Of a DNA stretch of 64,000 nt, positions 37,251 to 45,932 are shown in pieces; the first letter of the stretch is position 1, and every line of letters starts with the position of its first letter. Both the position numbers and the translations under genes were made by a program. The DNA lies in assembly GCF_000017805.1 (NCBI RefSeq), contig NC_009767.1:3410001-3474000 (forward strand). Direction: 5' to 3'. The DNA is from Roseiflexus castenholzii DSM 13941 (lineage in GTDB: Bacteria > Chloroflexota > Chloroflexia > Chloroflexales > Roseiflexaceae). The notes below the pieces were generated by a model. That model was not told the DNA's origin, did not search any database, and saw nothing but the letters and a program-made list of their open reading frames with translations.

Positions 37251-37452
37251 TAATCCTCTCATCATCAGTGCCGAATCCCGCAGACGGTTTGCGCCCCCAG
37301 TAAAAGCAAATTCAGTGGCGAAAAGGAAAATACGGATAGCCGGTGGATCACCTCTCCAGGCCGGAGCGGGGCTAGTTGGGGCGGGGCGCAGCCCCGCCCT
37401 TCCGTGGGGCGGGAGATAGGCCGGAGCAGGGCTGCACCCCGCTCGTCTAGAT
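37251..37452. other. Trailer region between MITE copy F and the CRISPR array
   Basis: No gene. GGCCGGAGCGGGGC and GGCCGGAGCAGGGC repeat at about 37360 and 37420. This is the leader-distal flank of the array. Confidence 0.5.
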
Positions 37453-40400
37453 GCGGTCATCCCCTTCATGGCGGGGCTTTTGTTTTTTTGATCTGCCCCT
37501 AGGTAGACCTTCCTACACCCACCCCGTGTTTCAATCCCCTTCATGGCGGGGCTTTTGTTTTTTTAAACACCCGGCGGGCGAGGTCGACCTCGACTACCTG
37601 TTTCAATCCCCTTCATGGCGGGGCTTTTGTTTTTTTGCGATGCACGGGGGGCGCATGAATGCGATGGCCACGTTTCAATCCCCTTCATGGCGGGGCTTTT
37701 GTTTTTTTTAGCCCGCGAAAACAAGCTTCCGAGCGTGGCAGCGCTCGTTTCAATCCCCTTCATGGCGGGGCTTTTGTTTTTTTGACCGGCAGACCGAGGA
37801 GCACAGCGCCCGCGCCATGTGTTTCAATCCCCTTCATGGCGGGGCTTTTGTTTTTTTACCGCAGCCGAGATGGTGGTCGGGTTGCACCTCGCGGTGTTTC
37901 AATCCCCTTCATGGCGGGGCTTTTGTTTTTTTGCCTGCATCCCACTTCCTCCTGCTGACCCACCCTCAGGTTTCAATCCCCTTCATGGCGGGGCTTTTGT
38001 TTTTTTCGCCTTGGCGCGCGGGTGCGGGTGAAATAAACCGCATGTTTCAATCCCCTTCATGGCGGGGCTTTTGTTTTTTTACCGGGTTCGGCTGGAATTC
38101 CTCCCCGAGCACGTCGAGTTTCAATCCCCTTCATGGCGGGGCTTTTGTTTTTTTGGGAAGGGGTGGCCCGCGTCGAGCAGGCCGCCGACCAGGTTTCAAT
38201 CCCCTTCATGGCGGGGCTTTTGTTTTTTTCTGTGCGTCTGGTCGGGTTCCGCCGTGGCGCCATGCAGCGTGTTTCAATCCCCTTCATGGCGGGGCTTTTG
38301 TTTTTTTGAGGGATCCATGATCAGAGGTTGGTGGCGTTCGTGGTGTTTCAATCCCCTTCATGGCGGGGCTTTTGTTTTTTTTGTGGAACGAGCCAAACCC
38401 TTGGCGGCAGCGCGGCGTGTTTCAATCCCCTTCATGGCGGGGCTTTTGTTTTTTTCCGCCCAGAGATCGAGCGGGTCATCTGGCTGGACAAGTTTCAATC
38501 CCCTTCATGGCGGGGCTTTTGTTTTTTTGCGCCGGGTCGACCGCCGCCGCGCGGCGATGGTACGCTGGGTTTCAATCCCCTTCATGGCGGGGCTTTTGTT
38601 TTTTTCCGGTCCCGCCCTCGCCCTCGACTTCGAGGAGACCCGGTTTCAATCCCCTTCATGGCGGGGCTTTTGTTTTTTTGCGCGTACGGCTCGCAGCGGC
38701 GACGTGTTTCAATCCCCTTCATGGCGGGGCTTTTGTTTTTTTGATCATCGCCGCCGCCATCGTCGGCCTCGAGAAGCTCGTTTCAATCCCCTTCATGGCG
38801 GGGCTTTTGTTTTTTTGATTATTCTTCCCTTTGCACTGCTCTCGTATCGCAGTGTTTCAATCCCCTTCATGGCGGGGCTTTTGTTTTTTTACGGAGGAGC
38901 CCACGGCCGAGCCCACCGCCGCCCCGGTGTTTCAATCCCCTTCATGGCGGGGCTTTTGTTTTTTTGCTGCGCGCAGCACCAGGACCTGGAGGCGACCCGG
39001 CGGTGTTTCAATCCCCTTCATGGCGGGGCTTTTGTTTTTTTCATCGACCTGGACTGCTTCCAGGGCACCATCGAGCTCGTTTCAATCCCCTTCATGGCGG
39101 GGCTTTTGTTTTTTTGGATCCCGCCGCGTGTCGTGCTTCATTGAAAGGAGCACCCGTTTCAATCCCCTTCATGGCGGGGCTTTTGTTTTTTTGGATCATC
39201 TCGATCGCGGAGGCTGAGCAGGCGGCGCGTTTCAATCCCCTTCATGGCGGGGCTTTTGTTTTTTTGGGTCGCAGTGGTAAACGCGGTGACCCAGAGGTAG
39301 ACCTGTTTCAATCCCCTTCATGGCGGGGCTTTTGTTTTTTTTGATGGTCAGGTGCGGTGTAACCACTCGGGACGAAAGTTTCAATCCCCTTCATGGCGGG
39401 GCTTTTGTTTTTTTGGGTCGCAGTGGTAAACGCGGTGACCCAGAGGTAGACCTGTTTCAATCCCCTTCATGGCGGGGCTTTTGTTTTTTTTGATGGTCAG
39501 GTGCGGTGTAACCACTCGGGACGAAAGTTTCAATCCCCTTCATGGCGGGGCTTTTGTTTTTTTATATTGTATTCTCTGTAATATTCATGAAGAACCCTCG
39601 AGTTTCAATCCCCTTCATGGCGGGGCTTTTGTTTTTTTCCAAGACCATCGACCTGGACTGCTTCCAGGGCACCATGTTTCAATCCCCTTCATGGCGGGGC
39701 TTTTGTTTTTTTGAACGGCGGCAACGGCGGCCAGGATGGCGAGAAGGGCGAGTTTCAATCCCCTTCATGGCGGGGCTTTTGTTTTTTTCCGTATCCATTG
39801 CGTCGGTGATGACAGTATCTTTAGTGTTTCAATCCCCTTCATGGCGGGGCTTTTGTTTTTTTCCCTCGCCGCCGTATGTCCTCTACTTGATGTCTACTGG
39901 TTTCAATCCCCTTCATGGCGGGGCTTTTGTTTTTTTACGTGATCACGATGGGCCATGTGAGGTTCAGCGTGACGTTTCAATCCCCTTCATGGCGGGGCTT
40001 TTGTTTTTTTCCGACCGAGACGCCCAAGCCGACCGAGACGCCCAAGCCGCGTTTCAATCCCCTTCATGGCGGGGCTTTTGTTTTTTTGGGCTGCATTTGA
40101 CATCTTATGGACTCACTTCCGTAGGTTTCAATCCCCTTCATGGCGGGGCTTTTGTTTTTTTGCCACCGCCCCCCAGGGCAACGGCGAGGCCCCGACCGGT
40201 TTCAATCCCCTTCATGGCGGGGCTTTTGTTTTTTTTCCCCGGCTCCGGCATCCTGGATACGGGGTACTGGGAGTTTCAATCCCCTTCATGGCGGGGCTTT
40301 TGTTTTTTTCGTAGAGAGAATTTCTCTAAAGCTCCGGCCACCGCATCGTTTCAATCCCCTTCATGGCGGGGCTTTTGTTTTTTTCCCCCGCCGGAGGCGG

Positions 40401-43071
40401 GGGAAGGAGGAAGCCATGAGATGTTTCAATCCCCTTCATGGCGGGGCTTTTGTTTTTTTCCGAAGAGGAAGCGGAACTCCGCGCGCGGAAGCGCCGCGCG
40501 TTTCAATCCCCTTCATGGCGGGGCTTTTGTTTTTTTGGGTGGCCGCGGTCGAGCGGGCCGCAGACCAGCGCGGTTTCAATCCCCTTCATGGCGGGGCTTT
40601 TGTTTTTTTTCGGCGCCATGTGCGCCAGCTCGAAGTGGAGCTGGCGTGTTTCAATCCCCTTCATGGCGGGGCTTTTGTTTTTTTGAGGCGCCCACGCCGC
40701 GCGCGTGCAGCAGAAGGCGCTGGTTTCAATCCCCTTCATGGCGGGGCTTTTGTTTTTTTGTGCAGCGCTTCGCGTCCCGAGGCGCTGCCCATGGCGCGTT
40801 TCAATCCCCTTCATGGCGGGGCTTTTGTTTTTTTTCGGCGCCGGCGGCGGGGCGGGCGGCGGCGCGGCGCGTGTTTCAATCCCCTTCATGGCGGGGCTTT
40901 TGTTTTTTTACTTCGCCGCATTCCTGGCGAGACGATGGAACGTCTCGTTGTTTCAATCCCCTTCATGGCGGGGCTTTTGTTTTTTTCCGGGCGCCCGCGA
41001 GCTGACGGGCTACGCGCTCATCGTGTTTCAATCCCCTTCATGGCGGGGCTTTTGTTTTTTTTGATCATCCGGTACTGCGTAGCCCCGGACCCGTGCAGGT
41101 TTCAATCCCCTTCATGGCGGGGCTTTTGTTTTTTTGTCTCAGATCATCCAGTCGGACGTTCGCCTGTCGGACGTTTCAATCCCCTTCATGGCGGGGCTTT
41201 TGTTTTTTTCAAGGCTCAGCAGCTTCGCGATGAGATCAAGCGCCAGAAGGTTTCAATCCCCTTCATGGCGGGGCTTTTGTTTTTTTGGGAGTCATGCAGA
41301 TGGTGGCATGTCTCCCGGAAGGACGTTTCAATCCCCTTCATGGCGGGGCTTTTGTTTTTTTCTGGTCTCGGCGGCTCCGCTCCTGGGGGAGGAGCGGTTT
41401 CAATCCCCTTCATGGCGGGGCTTTTGTTTTTTTGCGGGGGACTCCATCAATGATACGGAGATACGGACCAGTTTCAATCCCCTTCATGGCGGGGCTTTTG
41501 TTTTTTTGGCGCGAGGCGCTTGCGCGGCTGCTCGCCGGCATCGCGTTTCAATCCCCTTCATGGCGGGGCTTTTGTTTTTTTCAGGCGGAGATGGTGACGC
41601 CTGAATCGTTTATCGCGGGTTTCAATCCCCTTCATGGCGGGGCTTTTGTTTTTTTGCTCCGCTCCTGGGGGAGGAGCGGAGCCGACGCGTGATGTTTCAA
41701 TCCCCTTCATGGCGGGGCTTTTGTTTTTTTCTGGACGCCTGCGCGCGCCTCCAGCGCTGGGGAACGGCGTTTCAATCCCCTTCATGGCGGGGCTTTTGTT
41801 TTTTTATCCCCCCGCCGGAGGCGGGGGAAGGAGGGAGCATGTGTTTCAATCCCCTTCATGGCGGGGCTTTTGTTTTTTTGGGAAGGAGGGAGCATGTGGT
41901 GGAGGAGATGGTTCGCGTTTCAATCCCCTTCATGGCGGGGCTTTTGTTTTTTTAAGATGAGGAGGCCCTCCGCCGGGTCTTCGGCAACAAGTTTCAATCC
42001 CCTTCATGGCGGGGCTTTTGTTTTTTTCCGCTTCCGCTTCCTCCCGAGGAGGAAGCGGCGCTCCGTTTCAATCCCCTTCATGGCGGGGCTTTTGTTTTTT
42101 TCTGGGGGCGCTTCGTTCCCACCGCCGCGTGGCCGTCGTGTTTCAATCCCCTTCATGGCGGGGCTTTTGTTTTTTTCGCTCGAAACGGAGGCGGCCTGGG
42201 CGGCGCACCAGGCCGGTTTCAATCCCCTTCATGGCGGGGCTTTTGTTTTTTTGCCTCCACCCGCATCCGTGCGATGCGGGCGGAGTTGGGGTTTCAATCC
42301 CCTTCATGGCGGGGCTTTTGTTTTTTTCCACGCTGGAGACGCAGAAGGGCAACGCCGACGCCGCGTTTCAATCCCCTTCATGGCGGGGCTTTTGTTTTTT
42401 TCGGCACGGCCGACTGCAGCCTGAACGGCACCGCCAAGTTTCAATCCCCTTCATGGCGGGGCTTTTGTTTTTTTCCATTCCTTCCCTCTCCCGAATGGGA
42501 GAGGGAAGGCGCGTTTCAATCCCCTTCATGGCGGGGCTTTTGTTTTTTTTCGGCGAAAAGTTCGCCGTGTGGAATGGGGATGATTTTGTTTCAATCCCCT
42601 TCATGGCGGGGCTTTTGTTTTTTTCCGGGGAGGCCGGCTATCCGTGCGACCCACCCATCCCGTTTCAATCCCCTTCATGGCGGGGCTTTTGTTTTTTTAA
42701 CGGGACGCCGCCCACCTGGCGCGGCGGTTGCTCAGGTTTCAATCCCCTTCATGGCGGGGCTTTTGTTTTTTTCGCGGGAAGCGGTCGAGCGGATCGAACG
42801 GGACGCCGAGTTTCAATCCCCTTCATGGCGGGGCTTTTGTTTTTTTCCTTACAGGTCGCCGGGTGGTTTGCCGGCCCCATGCGTTTCAATCCCCTTCATG
42901 GCGGGGCTTTTGTTTTTTTAAGAGGCGCGGCTCCTTCTCAAACACGTTCCTGAGGCGCGCGTTTCAATCCCCTTCATGGCGGGGCTTTTGTTTTTTTGGG
43001 AGGAGCGGAGCCGCCGCTTGATTGACCAGCTCGCGTTTCAATCCCCTTCATGGCGGGGCTTTTGTTTTTTT
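37453..43071 (-). CRISPR. CRISPR array: 76 repeats of 37 bp, 75 spacers
   Basis: On the plus strand each repeat begins GTTTCAATCCCC, passes through CCCCTTCATGGCGGGG and ends CTTTTG plus seven T. 75 copies are essentially identical, from 37528 to 43035. A 76th at 37453-37489 has a mutated first third (GCGGTCAT), as expected at the leader-distal end. Spacers are mostly 35-41 nt (one of 26 nt at 38680-38705). The reverse complement ends in ATTGAAAC, the usual 5' handle of type III and some type I crRNAs, so transcription should run leftward from 43.2 kb. Two spacers occur twice through a 149-bp duplication (39229-39526). The long plus-strand frames across the array are repeat translations, not proteins. 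Confidence 0.99.
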
Positions 43072-43197
43072 CCCCTCTCACGACTCCTCCTGCCATCCAC
43101 GGCATCTGCGCGCGCTCGACGCTCGATGCTCCTGACCGGCTTGCCTGCGCCGTTTTGTGATTTTGGCGGGTGAGAGGTATCATGACACGGTACGAAC
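43072..43197 (-). other. CRISPR leader
   Basis: The unique sequence between the last intact repeat and the leftward promoter at 43198-43227. Its position at the end opposite the degenerate repeat, together with the ATTGAAAC orientation, identifies it as the leader where new spacers should enter. Confidence 0.75.
43155..43183 (+). promoter_or_regulatory. Probable promoter of the rightward WYL gene
   Basis: TTGTGA (43155-43160), 17 bp, TATCAT (43178-43183). The start would be near 43190, about 40 bases before the ATG at 43230. Confidence 0.5.
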
Positions 43198-43227
43198 AGT
43201 ATAGCAGGTCATTGCCTCTGAGGTCAA
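43198..43227 (-). promoter_or_regulatory. Leftward promoter of the CRISPR array
   Basis: On the minus strand TTGACC (43227-43222), 18 bp, TATACT (43203-43198). Predicted start about 43190, giving about 120 bases of leader RNA before the first repeat. It lies back to back with the WYL promoter. Confidence 0.65.
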
Positions 43228-43229
43228 GT

Positions 43230-45278
43230 ATGAATCGCTGGGCTGCGCTGCTGGGTGAGATTCCGTCTGAACTGCAACGCCTGATTGCGCGCACACAGCG
43301 TATTGCGTTGCCGCGTTCCTGTTCTGCCGATGAACGCCTGCGCCGCCTGCGCGCGGCACTCTGCTCTGCTGCCGTCGTCCGTTCCGTGTATGCATCGCTC
43401 GATGCCGAAACCCGTGCGGCGCTCGCCGATCTGCGCCAGCAGCGCGGCGGCATCTCCGCCAATGAACTGGCGCTGCGTTATGGCATCGTTCGCCCGCTGC
43501 GCCAGATGTCGCGCGACCCGCAGCCGCGTTCGGTTGCCGAACGGTTGATTCTGCTCGGCTGGTTGCTGCCGCGCCCGCCTGCGCCACATTCGCCGCAACG
43601 CTATCTTCTGGCGCCTGAAGTGCGGCGCTGGCTGCCGAAAGCGTTGCGTTTTGCGGAGGAAGAGGGAACGGCGCCGGTTGCGCCGCCGCCGCTGGCATTG
43701 CGCGCAACCGTGGCGCTCCTGCTGGTCTGCGCCGCCACGCCGCTGCCTGCACGCGCCGATGGTTCGCTGCGTCGGGTGGCGCTGCGGGTATTGCTGCCGC
43801 TGCTGTCGCCTGCATCCCTGGATGAGGTTGGCCGTGTGTATGCGTTTGTGCTGCCACATCTGTATGATCTCGGTTTGATCGGTCAACAGCGCAGGCATTG
43901 CACGCTTGCGCCTGGCGCGGCTGCGTTCCTGGCATCGCCGCTCGATATTCAGTTGAGCCGACTGATCGATGCCTGGGTCCGTAGCCCGCTTCCCGATCCC
44001 TGGTTGCAACGTCTGCGACTGGCGTCCGTCGGTATCGACTGGCCGGTGCTGCGCCGTCGTCTGATGCGGTGGATCGAAGCCGTTCCACCGGGACGCCTGC
44101 TGCATCCGGAACGCCTGTGCATGTCGTTGATCGACTCGTTTGGTCCGCTGGCGGATGCGCATACCCACGGGTTTCGCGTCGTGCAACGCTCGCCGTGGCG
44201 AGTGCAAAGCCAGACTCGCGCGCTGCTGACGGCGCTGCACGAACCGCTGCACTGGCTGGGTCTGGTTGCCTGGCACGATGGGTTGGTCTATCGTCCGCTG
44301 GAATGTACTGCGCCGGATAGGGTTTGGCGCTATAGTACGGCTGGCGAGGTGCTTGTGCCATTTGATGGGATCGATGCCGATGCGCTGCATCTGGCGTGGA
44401 GCGGGCGCTGGATTCGGGGAGAGGCACATGGATTGACGTGGCGAATGATGCACACCCCGCGCGCGCAGGAAGCGGCAGTGCGCCAGGTGTTGCTGCGCCA
44501 CGCAGGAACTCCGCCTGCCGCATGGGGAGCGCCAGGCTCCGATCGGGCGCCGTCGTTGCGACTGGTTGACAGTGTGGCGCTTGTGGCGGATGCGCCGGAG
44601 GATCTGGAATTTGCGCTGCGCACGCGAAGTGTGCAGCGGTATGTGCAAACGCGCCTGGCGCCGGGCATTGCGCTGGTGCGACCGGAACACGTCGCGGCGC
44701 TGCAACGCGCGCTGGCGCGTCAGGGCATTGCAGTCGCCGGGCGTGCGCCAATACCCGCCGCTGCGCCGCCGCTCGATGCGCTGAGCCCCGGCGATTGTGC
44801 GGCGCTGCTGGTCGCCTGTGCGTTCTATCGTCGCCACGCGCCTGCCGGGATGCCGCTGATTGTCGATGAGACGCTCGAATCGGCGTTGTGGCGCCCACTG
44901 TCGCCACCGTTGCGTGATGCAGTCGAAGAGGCGCTGGCATATCTCGACGCTCATTCGTGCAGTGCGACGGAATGGATCGATTCCTCTGGGAATGGTCATA
45001 TCTCTGCTGTGGAAAACGCTCCGTTCAGCGGATCGTTGCGGCAATCCGCCGTGAATGAACACGATCTACTGGAAACGCTGTGCCGCGCCATCGCTCAACG
45101 CCGCACGGTGACGATTGAGTACGACACCGGCGGCGAGGGGCGGGTCGAGCGTCGGACGGTTCGCCCGCTGGAACTGGAACGACGCCATGATGCCTGGTAT
45201 CTGCGCGCCTATTGCCTGCGCCGTCAGGCAGAACGGACGTTTCGGCTCGACCGGGTGCGGGCATGGACAATTTCATAA
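43230..45278 (+). CDS. Large WYL-domain protein with helicase-associated-type N-terminal region
   Basis: 682 residues from the ATG at 43230 (TGAGGTCAAGT upstream). Starts at 43170 or 43182 would lie at or before the predicted transcription start, so they are less likely. The bulk is Leu/Arg-rich helical sequence resembling the XPB/Ssl2-N-like, winged-helix-containing proteins of Actinobacteria and Chloroflexota. The C-terminal 75 residues are a WYL domain (RRTVTIEYDTGGEGRVERRT, then HDAWYLRAYCLRRQAERTFR). WYL domains sense nucleic-acid ligands and often control defence loci. It is divergent from the array leader and may regulate it; that is inference from position. Confidence 0.75.
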   Translation: MNRWAALLGEIPSELQRLIARTQRIALPRSCSADERLRRLRAALCSAAVVRSVYASLDAETRAALADLRQQRGGISANELALRYGIVRPLRQMSRDPQPRSVAERLILLGWLLPRPPAPHSPQRYLLAPEVRRWLPKALRFAEEEGTAPVAPPPLALRATVALLLVCAATPLPARADGSLRRVALRVLLPLLSPASLDEVGRVYAFVLPHLYDLGLIGQQRRHCTLAPGAAAFLASPLDIQLSRLIDAWVRSPLPDPWLQRLRLASVGIDWPVLRRRLMRWIEAVPPGRLLHPERLCMSLIDSFGPLADAHTHGFRVVQRSPWRVQSQTRALLTALHEPLHWLGLVAWHDGLVYRPLECTAPDRVWRYSTAGEVLVPFDGIDADALHLAWSGRWIRGEAHGLTWRMMHTPRAQEAAVRQVLLRHAGTPPAAWGAPGSDRAPSLRLVDSVALVADAPEDLEFALRTRSVQRYVQTRLAPGIALVRPEHVAALQRALARQGIAVAGRAPIPAAAPPLDALSPGDCAALLVACAFYRRHAPAGMPLIVDETLESALWRPLSPPLRDAVEEALAYLDAHSCSATEWIDSSGNGHISAVENAPFSGSLRQSAVNEHDLLETLCRAIAQRRTVTIEYDTGGEGRVERRTVRPLELERRHDAWYLRAYCLRRQAERTFRLDRVRAWTIS

Positions 45279-45477
45279 GATCACTATACACCTGGACGTT
45301 GAAACCGCGTCTGGAAAGCGGTCGGCGTGGGCTGCGACTGGCTCAGCCTGCGCCGAGGCGCGACACGGTTCGTTGACGAGGGACCGTCCACCAAGCGTGG
45401 ACGTGGGCTGCGACCGGCTCAGCCCGCGCCGAGGCGCCTTTGCGCTTTTGTGTGTGCTCATTTGAACCATATAGACG
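45279..45477. repeat. Intergenic direct repeats between the WYL gene and cas2
   Basis: A segment of about 34 bp beginning GTGGGCTGCGACTGGCTCAG recurs 77 bp later as GTGGGCTGCGACCGGCTCAG. Shorter relatives lie at about 45798 and 45866 on the other side of cas2. No gene. Confidence 0.6.
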
Positions 45478-45753
45478 CTAGACGAAATAGTGGGTCGGGT
45501 CGCGGCTGACCACGCCGATACCGACGATCTGGATGCGCCTGACGGACGCTTCGTCGAGGCGGTAGCAACGCACACTGTCGGTGTTCGGATCGATCAGGTT
45601 GCGCAGTTCACGCAACACGTTCGTAAAGGCGCGTGCATCCAGATCGCACTCAAAGACGCTGTACTGAACGCGCGTTCCCCATCCTTTCAGGTATTTCATC
45701 ACCTTCGTGCGCCGCCGGTCATCGATGATGTCGTAACTGATAATGGTAAACAT
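45478..45753 (-). CDS. cas2: CRISPR adaptation endoribonuclease-fold protein Cas2
   Basis: 91 residues from the ATG at 45753 (GGAG 7 bases upstream; the frame to 45792 adds 13 unlikely residues). The ferredoxin-like fold starts MFTIISYDIIDDRRRTKVMK with the conserved Asp8, followed by GWGTRVQYSVFECDL and RNLIDPNTDSVRCYRLDE. Cas2 bridges two Cas1 dimers in the integrase. It is separated from cas1 by the VWA gene, which is unusual. Confidence 0.95.
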   Translation of the reverse strand: MFTIISYDIIDDRRRTKVMKYLKGWGTRVQYSVFECDLDARAFTNVLRELRNLIDPNTDSVRCYRLDEASVRRIQIVGIGVVSRDPTHYFV

Positions 45754-45932
45754 AAGCGCTCCATACCTGTCCTCGATGTTGCTCTCGTGCAACTGGCGTT
45801 GGCTGCGACAGGCTCAGTCACCGCCAGCCCTGTCGTCGTCTGTTTCAGCGGGCGGCCAGCGGTGACTTCGACCGGCTCAGCCACCGCCAGCACAGTGAGA
45901 GTCAATGATAGTTCAAAGAGTTTGGGACCCCT

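Noticed and set aside
37451..43021. Many long plus-strand and minus-strand open frames (up to 487 codons) through the CRISPR array
   Set aside because: They translate the 37-bp repeat over and over (PFMAGLLFF, SPSWRGFCFF, NPLHGGAFVF); no RBS, no homologous domain, and the array explains them.
43180..45062. Minus-strand open frames of 586 and 612 codons opposite the large WYL gene
   Set aside because: GC-rich third-position shadowing; arginine/glutamine/alanine-rich with no domain, whereas the plus-strand product has a clear WYL domain.
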